Below, in pieces: positions 55,255 to 63,660 of a stretch of 64,000 bases of DNA (its first letter is position 1; each line of letters opens with the position of its first letter). The DNA comes from Paraburkholderia sp. IMGN_8 (GTDB lineage Bacteria > Pseudomonadota > Gammaproteobacteria > Burkholderiales > Burkholderiaceae). The position numbers and the translations under genes were made by a program. The notes below the pieces were generated by a model that had not been told where the DNA came from, ran no database searches, and worked only from the letters and a program-made list of their open reading frames with translations. The DNA is taken from assembly GCF_038050405.1 (NCBI RefSeq), contig NZ_CP150901.1:496001-560000 (forward strand), in the 5' to 3' direction.

Positions 55255-56082
55255 TCAGGCGCCAACGGGCACACGTCGCTGGGACTCTGCGAGGATTTCC
55301 TGGGCCTTTAAAATGACCGGCCGGTCGACCATGCGGCCGTCCACCGCAACGGCCGCGCCGTGGGATGCGGCTGCGCCTTCGACAACCCGGTGCGCCCATT
55401 CGACATCCTTCTCGCTGGGGACGAACGCAGCATTGACCGCAGCCACCTGCCGGGGATGAATACAAAGCTTGGCGCCGAAGCCGAGCCGCTTTGCACGAAT
55501 CGTGTCGCGCGTGATCTGCTCGGGATCGTCGAGCGTGGTACTGACCCCGTCCACCGGTGGAAGCAGATTGCCGATGCGAGAGGCGAAGACGATCTGTGAG
55601 CGGAAGTACAGGAGCTGCTCATCGTCGCCGTCAATGCCGAGGTCGAGCTGGAAATCCACATTGCCGAATACGAGCCGGGTGGTCAGCCGGTGCTGGGCGA
55701 TAGCGACCACATTCCGAAAGCCCTGGGCAGTTTCGATCATAGGCAGGATGTCGGTCGGCTTGCCGGCGAACTCGCACAGGAAGATATCGTCGATGCGTTC
55801 CGTCTTGGGCAGCATGACGGCGGAGACGGATGGCGCTCGGCATACTGCGATGTCGTCGCGAAACCACTCGCTGTTCACGTCATTTACCCGCACGGCGACT
55901 GGCGCGCTGTTTGTCGACAGCCACTCGGCGAGGGCCGCCCGAGCGATCTTCTTCTCGGTGGGAGGCACTGCATCCTCCAGATCGATAACGACCACATCGA
56001 CGCCCGACGCAGCCGCCTTGGCAAATCTGTCCGGTCGATTGCCGGGCACGAAGAGATAGGAGCGGGGTGCAAGGTCAGCCAT
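55255..56082 (-). CDS. ccl: Citramalyl-CoA lyase-type CoA ester lyase (HpcH/CitE family)
   Basis: From the ATG at 56082, with a GGAGG site, the protein is 275 residues; the frame to 56442 lies over the PrpD-like gene and is spurious. It is a TIM-barrel CoA lyase with RSYLFVPGNRPDRFAKA, DVVVIDLEDAVPPTEK with metal-binding acidic residues, MIETAQGFRNV and GFGAKLCIHPRQVAAVN. In the itaconate pathway this enzyme cleaves (S)-citramalyl-CoA to acetyl-CoA and pyruvate. The start overlaps the end of the upstream gene by 8 bases. Malyl-CoA lyase is the main alternative. Confidence 0.85.
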   Translation of the reverse strand: MADLAPRSYLFVPGNRPDRFAKAAASGVDVVVIDLEDAVPPTEKKIARAALAEWLSTNSAPVAVRVNDVNSEWFRDDIAVCRAPSVSAVMLPKTERIDDIFLCEFAGKPTDILPMIETAQGFRNVVAIAQHRLTTRLVFGNVDFQLDLGIDGDDEQLLYFRSQIVFASRIGNLLPPVDGVSTTLDDPEQITRDTIRAKRLGFGAKLCIHPRQVAAVNAAFVPSEKDVEWAHRVVEGAAASHGAAVAVDGRMVDRPVILKAQEILAESQRRVPVGA

Positions 56083-57451
56083 GTTGAGCCTCCAGTTTCG
56101 ATTCGGTGAGCAGTTTGGGTACGACAGTTGCATCGGTAACCGCCCATACCGACGCGATGGAGCGCTTGAGTTCGTCTTCAGTGGCCGCATTGCCATACAA
56201 ACCCAACGTGATCGTTTTGTGCTCGAGTTCAGCGCGCGTGAGCGTGTTGCCTGGATCACCCTTGGGGTCATCCACGCGGCCCTCAAACCTGCGGCCGTCT
56301 TTCGTCTGAACGATGACCTTTCCGATCCAGCGTGACGGATAAGCCGTATCGACCTCAGGGTCGAGCACCATCGAAACTTTGTTGCAGAAGTGCGCGATCC
56401 TGCTTTCCTTGTAATGGCCGTCGAACTCACGTACGCCCGCATGGCCGAATTCCGCGACCAGAGCGAGGACGGTGCCCATGGAGAACTTCGCCTGATGGAC
56501 TGTCCTCGGATCGGTTACCGGTCCAAGGACATCAATCGCAGCCTGGTGAACATGAGTCACCACCGTCTCGATGTCATTCGGCACGAGCTTCTCGCGCTGA
56601 ATAACCTGCAGCAGAGCATCGGCTGCCGGATGAGTGTGCCGGCAGGAAGCGTGATACTTGAAGGACGTTTCGATCAACGCCCATCGCCTGCCGAGCGCGT
56701 CGGCGAGTTTGTCCGGATGCGTTAGCGTGGACATGCCGGCCCCCATGCCTTTTGCGCCCTCGAAGATGTCCTTCGCGCCGGTGAAGCCGTCGGCCGCCAG
56801 GTAGGCTGCGAGAAGACCGTTCGCCGCAGCCTTGGCCGTATGCAGTTGCTTGGAATCCGCGGCGTCTTTCAAAAATTCCCAGAGTCCGGCTGCCTGGGTG
56901 CCGGCGGAGCCAAACGCGTTCACCATCTGCTTGTCGTTCAATCGCAGAAGATTACCGACCGCTGCTGCGGCTGCGATCGTACCGACCGTACCGGTGGTAT
57001 GAAAAATCTTGTAGTGCGACCGGCCGAGGAATTCACCGACACGGATTCCTACTTCATAGCCTGCGACTGATGCAGCGATGAACTCTTTGCCACTTCGGCC
57101 AAGCGCTTGCGCGGCGGCCCATGCTGCGGGGAAGACGACGGTTGCCGGGTGCAGGACCGAACTGTTGTGGAGATCGTCCTGTTCAGCGAAGTGCGATGCG
57201 GCGGCGTTGATCATCGCCGCGAAGAGCGGGCTGGTCGTTCGGCGGGAGATCAGTACTTCACAGGGACCGGACTGCGGCCCGAAAGCGAATGCGTGCTTCT
57301 GGATCGTCTCGACGGGGCGCGCTTCGCGGCCAGCCAGTGCTGATCCGAACCAGTCAAGGAAGAGGTCTTCCGTGCGTGCCACCACGTCTTTGGGGATCTG
57401 TTCAAACTTGAGATTGGCCGCAAACGAAGCAAGAATCTGGGTGTTGCTCAT
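56075..57451 (-). CDS. MmgE/PrpD family protein
   Basis: A 458-residue protein of the MmgE/PrpD (2-methylcitrate dehydratase-like, cis-aconitate decarboxylase-like) family: RTEDLFLDWFGSALAGR, then INAAASHFAEQDDLHNSS, SVAGYEVGIRVGEFLG and KYHASCRHTHPAADALL, which holds likely active-site histidines. A close-context homologue occurs in the Pseudomonas itaconate locus. The real reaction there is not established; it might process another C5/C6 dicarboxylate. The gene is 24 bases after ict and overlaps ccl by 8 bases. Confidence 0.88.
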   Translation of the reverse strand: MSNTQILASFAANLKFEQIPKDVVARTEDLFLDWFGSALAGREARPVETIQKHAFAFGPQSGPCEVLISRRTTSPLFAAMINAAASHFAEQDDLHNSSVLHPATVVFPAAWAAAQALGRSGKEFIAASVAGYEVGIRVGEFLGRSHYKIFHTTGTVGTIAAAAAVGNLLRLNDKQMVNAFGSAGTQAAGLWEFLKDAADSKQLHTAKAAANGLLAAYLAADGFTGAKDIFEGAKGMGAGMSTLTHPDKLADALGRRWALIETSFKYHASCRHTHPAADALLQVIQREKLVPNDIETVVTHVHQAAIDVLGPVTDPRTVHQAKFSMGTVLALVAEFGHAGVREFDGHYKESRIAHFCNKVSMVLDPEVDTAYPSRWIGKVIVQTKDGRRFEGRVDDPKGDPGNTLTRAELEHKTITLGLYGNAATEDELKRSIASVWAVTDATVVPKLLTESKLEAQHG

Positions 57452-57475
57452 AACAGGCTTACCTTAACTGGGGCG

Positions 57476-58654
57476 TTAGATTACGGCCGCTTCACGAAGC
57501 TCGCGGATGGCATCTGTCGAAAAACCCAATTCATTCAAAAGGGCTTCGGTGTGTTGACCTAACGCGGGCACGGCGTCCAGTCGAACATCGGATGCTGTAC
57601 TGACGCCTGGCGGCAGCAAGGTGGGAATGACGCCGGCAGGGGAATCGATGTTCACCCAGCGATTGCGTTCTTTAAGCTGGGGATGCGACCACACGTCGGG
57701 CATATCATTCATCCGTGCGTTGGCGATCTGCGCGGCATCCAGCCGACTGATGACTTCTTCCGAAGTCAGTTTGCTGAATGCGGCGACAATGATCTCGCGC
57801 AATACCTCGCGTGCCGCTACCCGCTTCGAGTTGGAACTGAAACGAGGATCGATGGCGAGTTCAGGTTCCAGCAGAACCTGCGCGCAGAAGACACCCCATT
57901 CACGCTCGTTCTGCAATCCCAGCATGACTGTCTTTGCATCGCCGGCAGGGAAGGGGCCGTAGGGGTAGATGGTCGCGTGAGCAGCGCCGGCGCGAGGTGG
58001 CGGGGATGCACCATCGAACGCGTAGTAAAGGGGATACGTCATCCACTCCACCATGCTCTCGAGCATCGAGACATCGATTTCCCGTCCCAACCCGGTTTTC
58101 GATCGTTGCAGAAGCGCGGAGAGGATGTTCGTATAGGCGTACATCCCTGCAGCGATGTCAGCAATGGAACAGCCGGCTTTTGCCGGTGAGTCCGGACCGC
58201 CGGTAATCGACAGGAACCCGGATTCACTCTGGATCAGCAGGTCGTAGGCTTTCTTGTCGCGATAGGGACCATCGGATCCGTAACCGGAGATGTCGCAGAC
58301 AATCAGGCGGGGATACTTGTCATGCAACGCTTCATACGACAGACCCAGTCGCGCCGCGGCGCCGGGTGCCAGGTTCTGCACCAGCACGTCGGTGTCCTCA
58401 AGCAGGCGCTCGAAAATCCCCTGCGCTTGCGGGGCCTTGACGTCTAGCGTGAGGCTCTCCTTCGATCGGTTGCACCATACAAAGTGCGAGGCCATGCCGT
58501 GCACGCGCTCATCGTAGGCACGCGCAAAGTCCCCGACACCTGGGCGTTCGATCTTGATCACGCGTGCGCCAAGATCCGCAAGTTGACGGGTACAAAACGG
58601 TGCTGCAATCGCGTGTTCGAGGGTGATGACCTTCACGCCGTCCAGCGGTTTCAT
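57476..58654 (-). CDS. ict: CaiB/BaiF family CoA transferase, itaconate CoA-transferase-type
   Basis: A 392-residue class III CoA transferase. The start LDGVKVITLEHAIAAPFCTR and the catalytic aspartate (Asp166 in CSIADIAAGMYAY) fit the family, as do NRSKESLTLDVK and the hinge region. In itaconate degradation it moves CoA from succinyl-CoA to itaconate. Specificity is inferred from gene context (ich, ccl, LysR). It lies 10 bases after the acyl-CoA dehydrogenase gene. Confidence 0.85.
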   Translation of the reverse strand: MKPLDGVKVITLEHAIAAPFCTRQLADLGARVIKIERPGVGDFARAYDERVHGMASHFVWCNRSKESLTLDVKAPQAQGIFERLLEDTDVLVQNLAPGAAARLGLSYEALHDKYPRLIVCDISGYGSDGPYRDKKAYDLLIQSESGFLSITGGPDSPAKAGCSIADIAAGMYAYTNILSALLQRSKTGLGREIDVSMLESMVEWMTYPLYYAFDGASPPPRAGAAHATIYPYGPFPAGDAKTVMLGLQNEREWGVFCAQVLLEPELAIDPRFSSNSKRVAAREVLREIIVAAFSKLTSEEVISRLDAAQIANARMNDMPDVWSHPQLKERNRWVNIDSPAGVIPTLLPPGVSTASDVRLDAVPALGQHTEALLNELGFSTDAIRELREAAVI

Positions 58655-58664
58655 GTCCGTATCC

Positions 58665-59825
58665 TCAGAAAGAGCGCGGCAGCCCGAGCAGATGCTCGGC
58701 TACGTACGAGAGAATGAGATTGGTCGAGATCGGCGCGACCTGATAGAGCCGTGTCTCACGGAATTTGCGTTCGACGTCATATTCGTTCGCAAAACCGAAG
58801 CCGCCGTGGAACTGCAGGCATGCATTCGCGGCCTCCCACGAAGCGTCCGCGGCGAGCAGCTTTGCCATGTTGGCTTGTGCGCCGGCTGGCTGTTTGGCGT
58901 CGAAAAGCTCGCAGGCCTTATATCGCATCAAGCTCGCCGCCTCGACGTTGACGTGCGCGCGGGCGATGGGAAACTGCACGCCCTGGTTTTGTCCGATCGG
59001 GCGGCCGAAGACGACGCGTTCCTTGACGTACTTACAAACCTTGTCGAGGAACCAGTACCCGTCACCGATACACTCAGCCGCAATCAATGTCCGCTCGGCA
59101 TTCAGGCCATCGAGGATGTACTTGAAGCCTTTACCCTCTTCGCCGATGAGGTTTTCGACGGGAATCTCGAGGTTGTCGAAAAAGAGTTCGTTGGTCTCGT
59201 GATTCACCATGTTCGGGATGGGGCGAACGGTCATGCCTTTGCCGATCGCCTGATGCAGGTCGACCAGAAATATCGACATGCCTTCGGATTTCTTCGCGAC
59301 CTGATCGATCGGAGTGGTCCGCGCCAGCAGAATCATGAGATCGGAATGCTGGATCCGGGAGATCCACACCTTCTGACCGTTGACGACGTATCTGTCGCCT
59401 TTGCGAACCGCGGTTGTCTTGAGCTTGGTGGTGTCGCTTCCGGTCGTCGGCTCGGTCACGCCCATCGACTGAAGCCGCAACTTTCCGCTGGCGATTTCCG
59501 GAAGGTACCTGGCCTTTTGCTCTGCCGAGCCGTGCCTGAGCAGTGTCCCCATGTTGTACATCTGTCCGTGACACGCGCCGGAATTGCCACCGCTGCGGTT
59601 GATCTCTTCCATGATCACCGAAGCTTCGGTCAGTCCGAGCCCCGAGCCGCCATATTCCTGTGGAATAAGGGCAGCCAGCCAACCGGCGTCGGTTAGGGCT
59701 TGCACAAAGGTCTCGGGGTAGGCTCGTTCCTCGTCGATCTTGCGGAAATACTCGGCGGGGAAGTTGGAACACAAATCGCGAACCGCTTCGCGAATGTCCT
59801 GATAGGGGTCAACGTTAGCCAGCAC
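58665..59825 (-). CDS. Acyl-CoA dehydrogenase
   Basis: A 386-residue FAD-dependent acyl-CoA dehydrogenase. Visible features: the N-terminal helical domain, the FAD-binding LRLQSMGVTEPTTGSDTTKL, a YVVNGQKVWIS beta region, FDNLEIPVENLIGEEGKG, and the C-terminal QFHGGFGFANEYDVERKFRE. A homologue is found in the Pseudomonas itaconate locus (PA0879). It may oxidise a branched dicarboxylyl-CoA such as methylsuccinyl-CoA, but the substrate cannot be told from sequence. It lies 20 bases after ich and 10 before ict. Confidence 0.9.
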   Translation of the reverse strand: MLANVDPYQDIREAVRDLCSNFPAEYFRKIDEERAYPETFVQALTDAGWLAALIPQEYGGSGLGLTEASVIMEEINRSGGNSGACHGQMYNMGTLLRHGSAEQKARYLPEIASGKLRLQSMGVTEPTTGSDTTKLKTTAVRKGDRYVVNGQKVWISRIQHSDLMILLARTTPIDQVAKKSEGMSIFLVDLHQAIGKGMTVRPIPNMVNHETNELFFDNLEIPVENLIGEEGKGFKYILDGLNAERTLIAAECIGDGYWFLDKVCKYVKERVVFGRPIGQNQGVQFPIARAHVNVEAASLMRYKACELFDAKQPAGAQANMAKLLAADASWEAANACLQFHGGFGFANEYDVERKFRETRLYQVAPISTNLILSYVAEHLLGLPRSF

Positions 59826-59845
59826 TTGTCTCTACTCCTCAGAGT

Positions 59846-60721
59846 TCATTTTTGAAAAACATACGCAGGTGCCGTTAGCGTCGCCTCGGCATCGACGCAC
59901 AACACGCCATCGGAATTGGCTGCCCAGAGCTTCACTTCGGTCGATCCGGGGGCGCGGGCCGCGTAGAGATGAAACGGGGCCAGGTCAAACAGCGGGTTGA
60001 CCGCTTTGAAGGAGAAAGACGCGATCGATTCGCCGGGAAGGCTGCGCCGGACGAGATCAATCAGCAACGTCGCAGTCAGCGGCCCGTGGACGACCAGCGC
60101 CGGATAGCCTTCCTGCTCCTGGGCATAGGTGCGGTCATAGTGAATGCGGTGTCCGTTGAAGGTATCGGCGGAGTAGCGAAAGAGCAGGACCGGGTCGGGC
60201 ACGATCTCTTGCTTCCAGGTGAACTCCGCCGGCGCGATCGGGCCGGTTGCCGCGGTGTACGCCGTCGTCGCGGACTCGCGGTACACAACGTCCTGTTCTT
60301 CTGAAATCAGTGGACCTTCGAGGTCTTCCAGTTCGTGACGCAGACGCACAAACACCAGCTTTCCGGTGCGTCCTTCCTTGGCGGCTACGTCGAGAATCTG
60401 CGACGTCCTGGTGACTTCGCTGCCGACCACGGGTGGGCGCTCGAACCAGATGCGGCTGCCCGCCCACATACGTCTGGGCAGTGGCACTGGCGGCAGGAAT
60501 CCACCGCGTTTCGGATGTCCGTCCGCGCCGACCTGCGATTGCGAAACAATGTGAGGAAAAAGCGCCCAGTGCCACAGCGGAGGCAACGGACCGCCGGCAC
60601 GCGGGACGTCCTCATAGTCCAGCGTAGCGGCGAGTTGTTGCGCGAGACGTGGGGAGACGAATTCGCGTTCGGCCTGTGTACGGCCGATCCAGGAGCGCAG
60701 GTAGTTGAGTTCAGCAGTCAT
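59846..60721 (-). CDS. ich: MaoC-like hydratase, itaconyl-CoA hydratase-type
   Basis: A 291-residue double hot-dog dehydratase. The N-terminal FAS1-like dehydratase domain has PLPPLWHWALFPH, RGGFLPPVPLPRRMWAGSR and the second hot-dog contains FRYSADTFNGHRIHYDRTYA, which carries the Asp-His catalytic pair, and ALVVHGPLTATLL. In the pathway it hydrates itaconyl-CoA to citramalyl-CoA. Mesaconyl-C4-CoA hydratase is a close family alternative. It is the first structural gene after the LysR gene, with 104 bases between. Confidence 0.85.
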   Translation of the reverse strand: MTAELNYLRSWIGRTQAEREFVSPRLAQQLAATLDYEDVPRAGGPLPPLWHWALFPHIVSQSQVGADGHPKRGGFLPPVPLPRRMWAGSRIWFERPPVVGSEVTRTSQILDVAAKEGRTGKLVFVRLRHELEDLEGPLISEEQDVVYRESATTAYTAATGPIAPAEFTWKQEIVPDPVLLFRYSADTFNGHRIHYDRTYAQEQEGYPALVVHGPLTATLLIDLVRRSLPGESIASFSFKAVNPLFDLAPFHLYAARAPGSTEVKLWAANSDGVLCVDAEATLTAPAYVFQK

Positions 60722-60825
60722 GGGGTCGTCGGGTAGCCTCGTTCACGCTAGATTGACGCACCCGCCTGCTGACTACAATTTGTGTGTGGAGAAGAGGGCT
60801 TTAAACGCAGACTAACTGCTGACGC

Positions 60826-61746
60826 TCAGGCCGACTGGGACTCGCGATCGGATTTGCACTTCTGCGTGAGAAGGTCGACCAGTTCCCGCGCGAAAGACGG
60901 CAGCAGGTCGAGATTGCGCACGCAGATCAGCAGATTGCGCGTCGCCCAGTCGTTCTCGATTTCAACGAGCCGGATGTTCATGGTTTTGACGTAGCGCACC
61001 GCTGACGAGCAGGGCAACACGCCGATCCCGACGTTGGCCTCGATCATTCGGCACAGCGCTTCGAAGTTACCTACTTCAATTCGCACCTGAAGTTTCTTGT
61101 GCATGTCGCTTGCTACGCGGTTCAGAAAGGTATGAATCGCGCTGGCTTCGGGCATTCCGACGAAGTCAAACCCGCTTGCCTCTTCAAATGGAATGGAGGT
61201 CTTTCCGGCGAGGGGGTGCGAATTCGAGACCGCCAATATGAGCCGGTCTGAGCGGTACGGCAGGACTTGCAGGGATTCAGGCCTGACATTGCCGGCGACT
61301 ATGCCGACGTCCGCAGTGCCTTCACTGACCGCACGCACCACGTCATGGCTCAGCCGTTCGCGAAGCTCGACGTTCACGTCGGGATGATTGGCGAGAAAGT
61401 CACGCAGGTCGTTAGGCAGGAATTCAGTCGTAGCGGTGGTGTTCGCAAAGATCCGCACATGACCTTTGATGCCGCGCGCGTACTCCTGCATGTCGCCACG
61501 CAACTGCTCGAGCTGCGACAGGACGAGCCGTGCGTGGTGTAGGAATGCCTGGCCCGGTGGCGTGAGGGTAACCCCCTGGCTGGTCCGATACAGCAGTTTG
61601 GCCCCCATGCTTTCTTCCAGATTCTTGATCCGGGTGCTCGCTGCGGGTACAGACATATGAAATCGCTCGGCACCACGCGTCAAGCTATCCGTCTCAGCAA
61701 TACATGTGATAAGACGAAGATCAACTAGATCGAAATGCATGGCCAT
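60826..61746 (-). CDS. LysR-family regulator of the itaconate cluster
   Basis: A 306-residue LysR-type regulator with an N-terminal winged helix (DLRLITCIAETDSLTRGAERF, given as LRLITCIAETDSLTRG, then FHMSVPAASTRIKNLEE) and a periplasmic-binding-like effector domain. Its position beside ich and ict matches the LysR gene (PA0877, ItcR) of the Pseudomonas itaconate locus, except that here it is co-oriented with the cluster. Repeated motifs with CCGCAAA between it and the plus-strand dehydrogenase gene are candidate binding sites. Confidence 0.88.
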   Translation of the reverse strand: MAMHFDLVDLRLITCIAETDSLTRGAERFHMSVPAASTRIKNLEESMGAKLLYRTSQGVTLTPPGQAFLHHARLVLSQLEQLRGDMQEYARGIKGHVRIFANTTATTEFLPNDLRDFLANHPDVNVELRERLSHDVVRAVSEGTADVGIVAGNVRPESLQVLPYRSDRLILAVSNSHPLAGKTSIPFEEASGFDFVGMPEASAIHTFLNRVASDMHKKLQVRIEVGNFEALCRMIEANVGIGVLPCSSAVRYVKTMNIRLVEIENDWATRNLLICVRNLDLLPSFARELVDLLTQKCKSDRESQSA

Positions 61747-61795
61747 GATACGTGCTCCGAATGAAGAGATGCCCCGTGGATAAAGTGTAGCAAAT

Positions 61796-61815
61796 AGCAG
61801 AAATCCGCAAATCAG
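61796..61815. promoter_or_regulatory. Partial CCGCAAA-type motif
   Basis: AGCAGAAATCCGCAAATCAG is similar to the first block of the conserved modules at 51899 and 61905. It is 50 bases upstream of the LysR start codon, so it is a candidate autoregulatory half site. The second block TCAAGACCG is not present at the right spacing. Confidence 0.4.
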
Positions 61816-61904
61816 TATTTACGATGTTTTCCATCATATTTTCTAGAATCTATATAGTGGCGGGCTATTAGAGATGATTTGCGTGATTGGCATTTTTATA
61901 ATTA

Positions 61905-61945
61905 TGCAAAACTCCGCAAAATTAAAGGCGACTAGATCAAGACCG
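61905..61945. promoter_or_regulatory. Conserved two-block module, copy 2
   Basis: TGCAAAACTCCGCAAAATTA (61905-61924) and TCAAGACCG (61937-61945), with the same 32-bp spacing as copy 1. It lies about 93 bases upstream of the P5C dehydrogenase start and about 160 bases from the LysR start. The blocks are embedded in AT-rich DNA as expected for a promoter region. Confidence 0.55.
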
Positions 61946-62037
61946 AAACAATTTCGCGCTGGACAATCGGTTCACGGTAGCGTGCCGCGTTCGTCAGAGC
62001 GGCAGAGCAGCCCAAACCATTCAATCTGGAGAAAGCG

Positions 62038-63591
62038 ATGTTGATTGCGTCGTTCAAGAACGAGCCGCTCGATTTGTTCGACACCGAAAGTGCCAAAGCA
62101 GACATGCAGCAGGCGCTGAAAAAGGTGCGTGCCGAGTTTGGCAAGACCTATCCCCTGGTTATCAATGGCGAGCGCGTGCAGACCGAAGCGACACTCGTCT
62201 CGACGAATCCGTCGAATCCGGACGAGATCGTCGGCTATACCGCCAAGGCGACGACGCGGCACGCGGACGCTGCGCTGGAAGCAGCCTGGGCGGCCTTCGA
62301 ATCGTGGAAGCGTTGGAGCCAGGAGGATCGATCGCGCGTCATGTTGAAGGCCGCGGCAATCATGCGCAGGCGCAAGCGCGAGCTCGAGGCGTGGCTGGTC
62401 TATGAAATCGGCAAGAACTATGTCGAAGCAAGTGCCGAAGTCGCGGAAATGATCGACTTCACCGAGTACTACGCACGTCAGGCGATCAAGCACATCGGCG
62501 GCCTCGGTTCGCTGATTGATTATTCGGGTGAGGAGAACGAGAGCTTCTACATCCCCCTGGGCGTGGGTGTGACGATTTCGCCGTGGAATTTCCCGATGGC
62601 GTTGATGACCGGCATGACGGTCGGCGCGATCGTGGTGGGTAATACGGTTGTTTGCAAGCCTGCGGAAGATACGGTGGTGTCACTGGCCAAGATCTTCGAC
62701 ATCTTCGCCGAAGCAGGTCTGCCGCCCGGCGTGGTGAATTATCTGCCGGGTACCGGACGCGAGATCGGTTCGTATCTGGTCGCCCATCCGAAGGCGCGCT
62801 TCATCAACTTCACGGGCTCGCTCGCAACCGGTGCCCAGATCAACGAGTCCGCTGCGAAGCTTGCCGAAGGCCAGAAATGGTTCAAGCGGGTCTTTCTTGA
62901 ACTCGGTGGCAAGGACGCGATTCTTGTCGATGAAACGGCCAATCTCGATGACGCAGCGACTGCAGTGATCCAGGCAGCGTTCGGCTATTCCGGCCAGAAG
63001 TGTTCGGCCTGCTCGCGTCTGATCGTGGTGGATTCGGTCTACGACGCATTGCTCGAGAAGGTCGTTGCGAAGACGAAGGAACTCATTGTCAGCGAGGCGA
63101 AGGACAATCCCAGTTTTGGTCCGGTGTGCAATGAACTGCAGTACAAGAAGGTGCTGTCGTACATCGATATCGGCCACACCGAGGGCAAGCTTCTGACGGG
63201 TGGCAAGGCCGTGGAAAATGCAGCGGGCTATCTGATAGAGCCGACCATCTTCGGCGACGTCTCGCCTCGCGCGCGCATTGCACAAGAGGAAGTGTTCGGA
63301 CCGTTCGTCGCTGCGATCCGCGTCAAGGATTTCGACGAAGGTCTGGCGGTGGTCAATGACACGGTCTACGGGCTGACCGGCGCGCTCTTCTCGAACGACC
63401 GCAGTCGCATCGAACGAGCACGCCGTGATTTCCACGTGGGCAATCTGTACTTCAATCGCAAGTGTACGGGCGCGCTGGTCGGTGTTCAGCCGTTCGGCGG
63501 CTTCAACCTCACGGGTACCGATACCAAGACGGGCGGTCCTGACTACCTTTTGCAGTTCCTGCAAATGAAGGCAGTGGCTGAACGTCTGTAA
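62038..63591 (+). CDS. rocA: 1-pyrroline-5-carboxylate dehydrogenase (RocA-type)
   Basis: A 517-residue aldehyde dehydrogenase family protein of the length and pattern of L-glutamate gamma-semialdehyde dehydrogenase. Markers are YPLVINGERVQTEATLVST, then PLGVGVTISPWNFPMALM, FLELGGKDAILVDE and the catalytic cysteine in FGYSGQKCSACSRLIV, ending GGFNLTGTDTKTGGPDYLLQF. It oxidises glutamate semialdehyde to glutamate in proline or arginine catabolism. A GGAGAAAG-type site precedes the ATG. An aminotransferase gene follows 69 bases later. Confidence 0.92.
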   Translation: MLIASFKNEPLDLFDTESAKADMQQALKKVRAEFGKTYPLVINGERVQTEATLVSTNPSNPDEIVGYTAKATTRHADAALEAAWAAFESWKRWSQEDRSRVMLKAAAIMRRRKRELEAWLVYEIGKNYVEASAEVAEMIDFTEYYARQAIKHIGGLGSLIDYSGEENESFYIPLGVGVTISPWNFPMALMTGMTVGAIVVGNTVVCKPAEDTVVSLAKIFDIFAEAGLPPGVVNYLPGTGREIGSYLVAHPKARFINFTGSLATGAQINESAAKLAEGQKWFKRVFLELGGKDAILVDETANLDDAATAVIQAAFGYSGQKCSACSRLIVVDSVYDALLEKVVAKTKELIVSEAKDNPSFGPVCNELQYKKVLSYIDIGHTEGKLLTGGKAVENAAGYLIEPTIFGDVSPRARIAQEEVFGPFVAAIRVKDFDEGLAVVNDTVYGLTGALFSNDRSRIERARRDFHVGNLYFNRKCTGALVGVQPFGGFNLTGTDTKTGGPDYLLQFLQMKAVAERL

Positions 63592-63602
63592 GCGTGCGTG
63601 TT

Positions 63603-63630
63603 CCGGGGCGCCGTCAACAGGCAGCCCCGG
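63603..63630 (+). terminator. Stem-loop after rocA
   Basis: CCGGGGC and GCCCCGG form a 7-bp stem with a 14-base loop, 12 bases after the rocA stop. There is no T-run, so it may be a weak terminator or an intercistronic stem before the aminotransferase. Confidence 0.45.
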
Positions 63631-63660
63631 TTCACACGGTGGGCTTTTAAAACGAACGGA

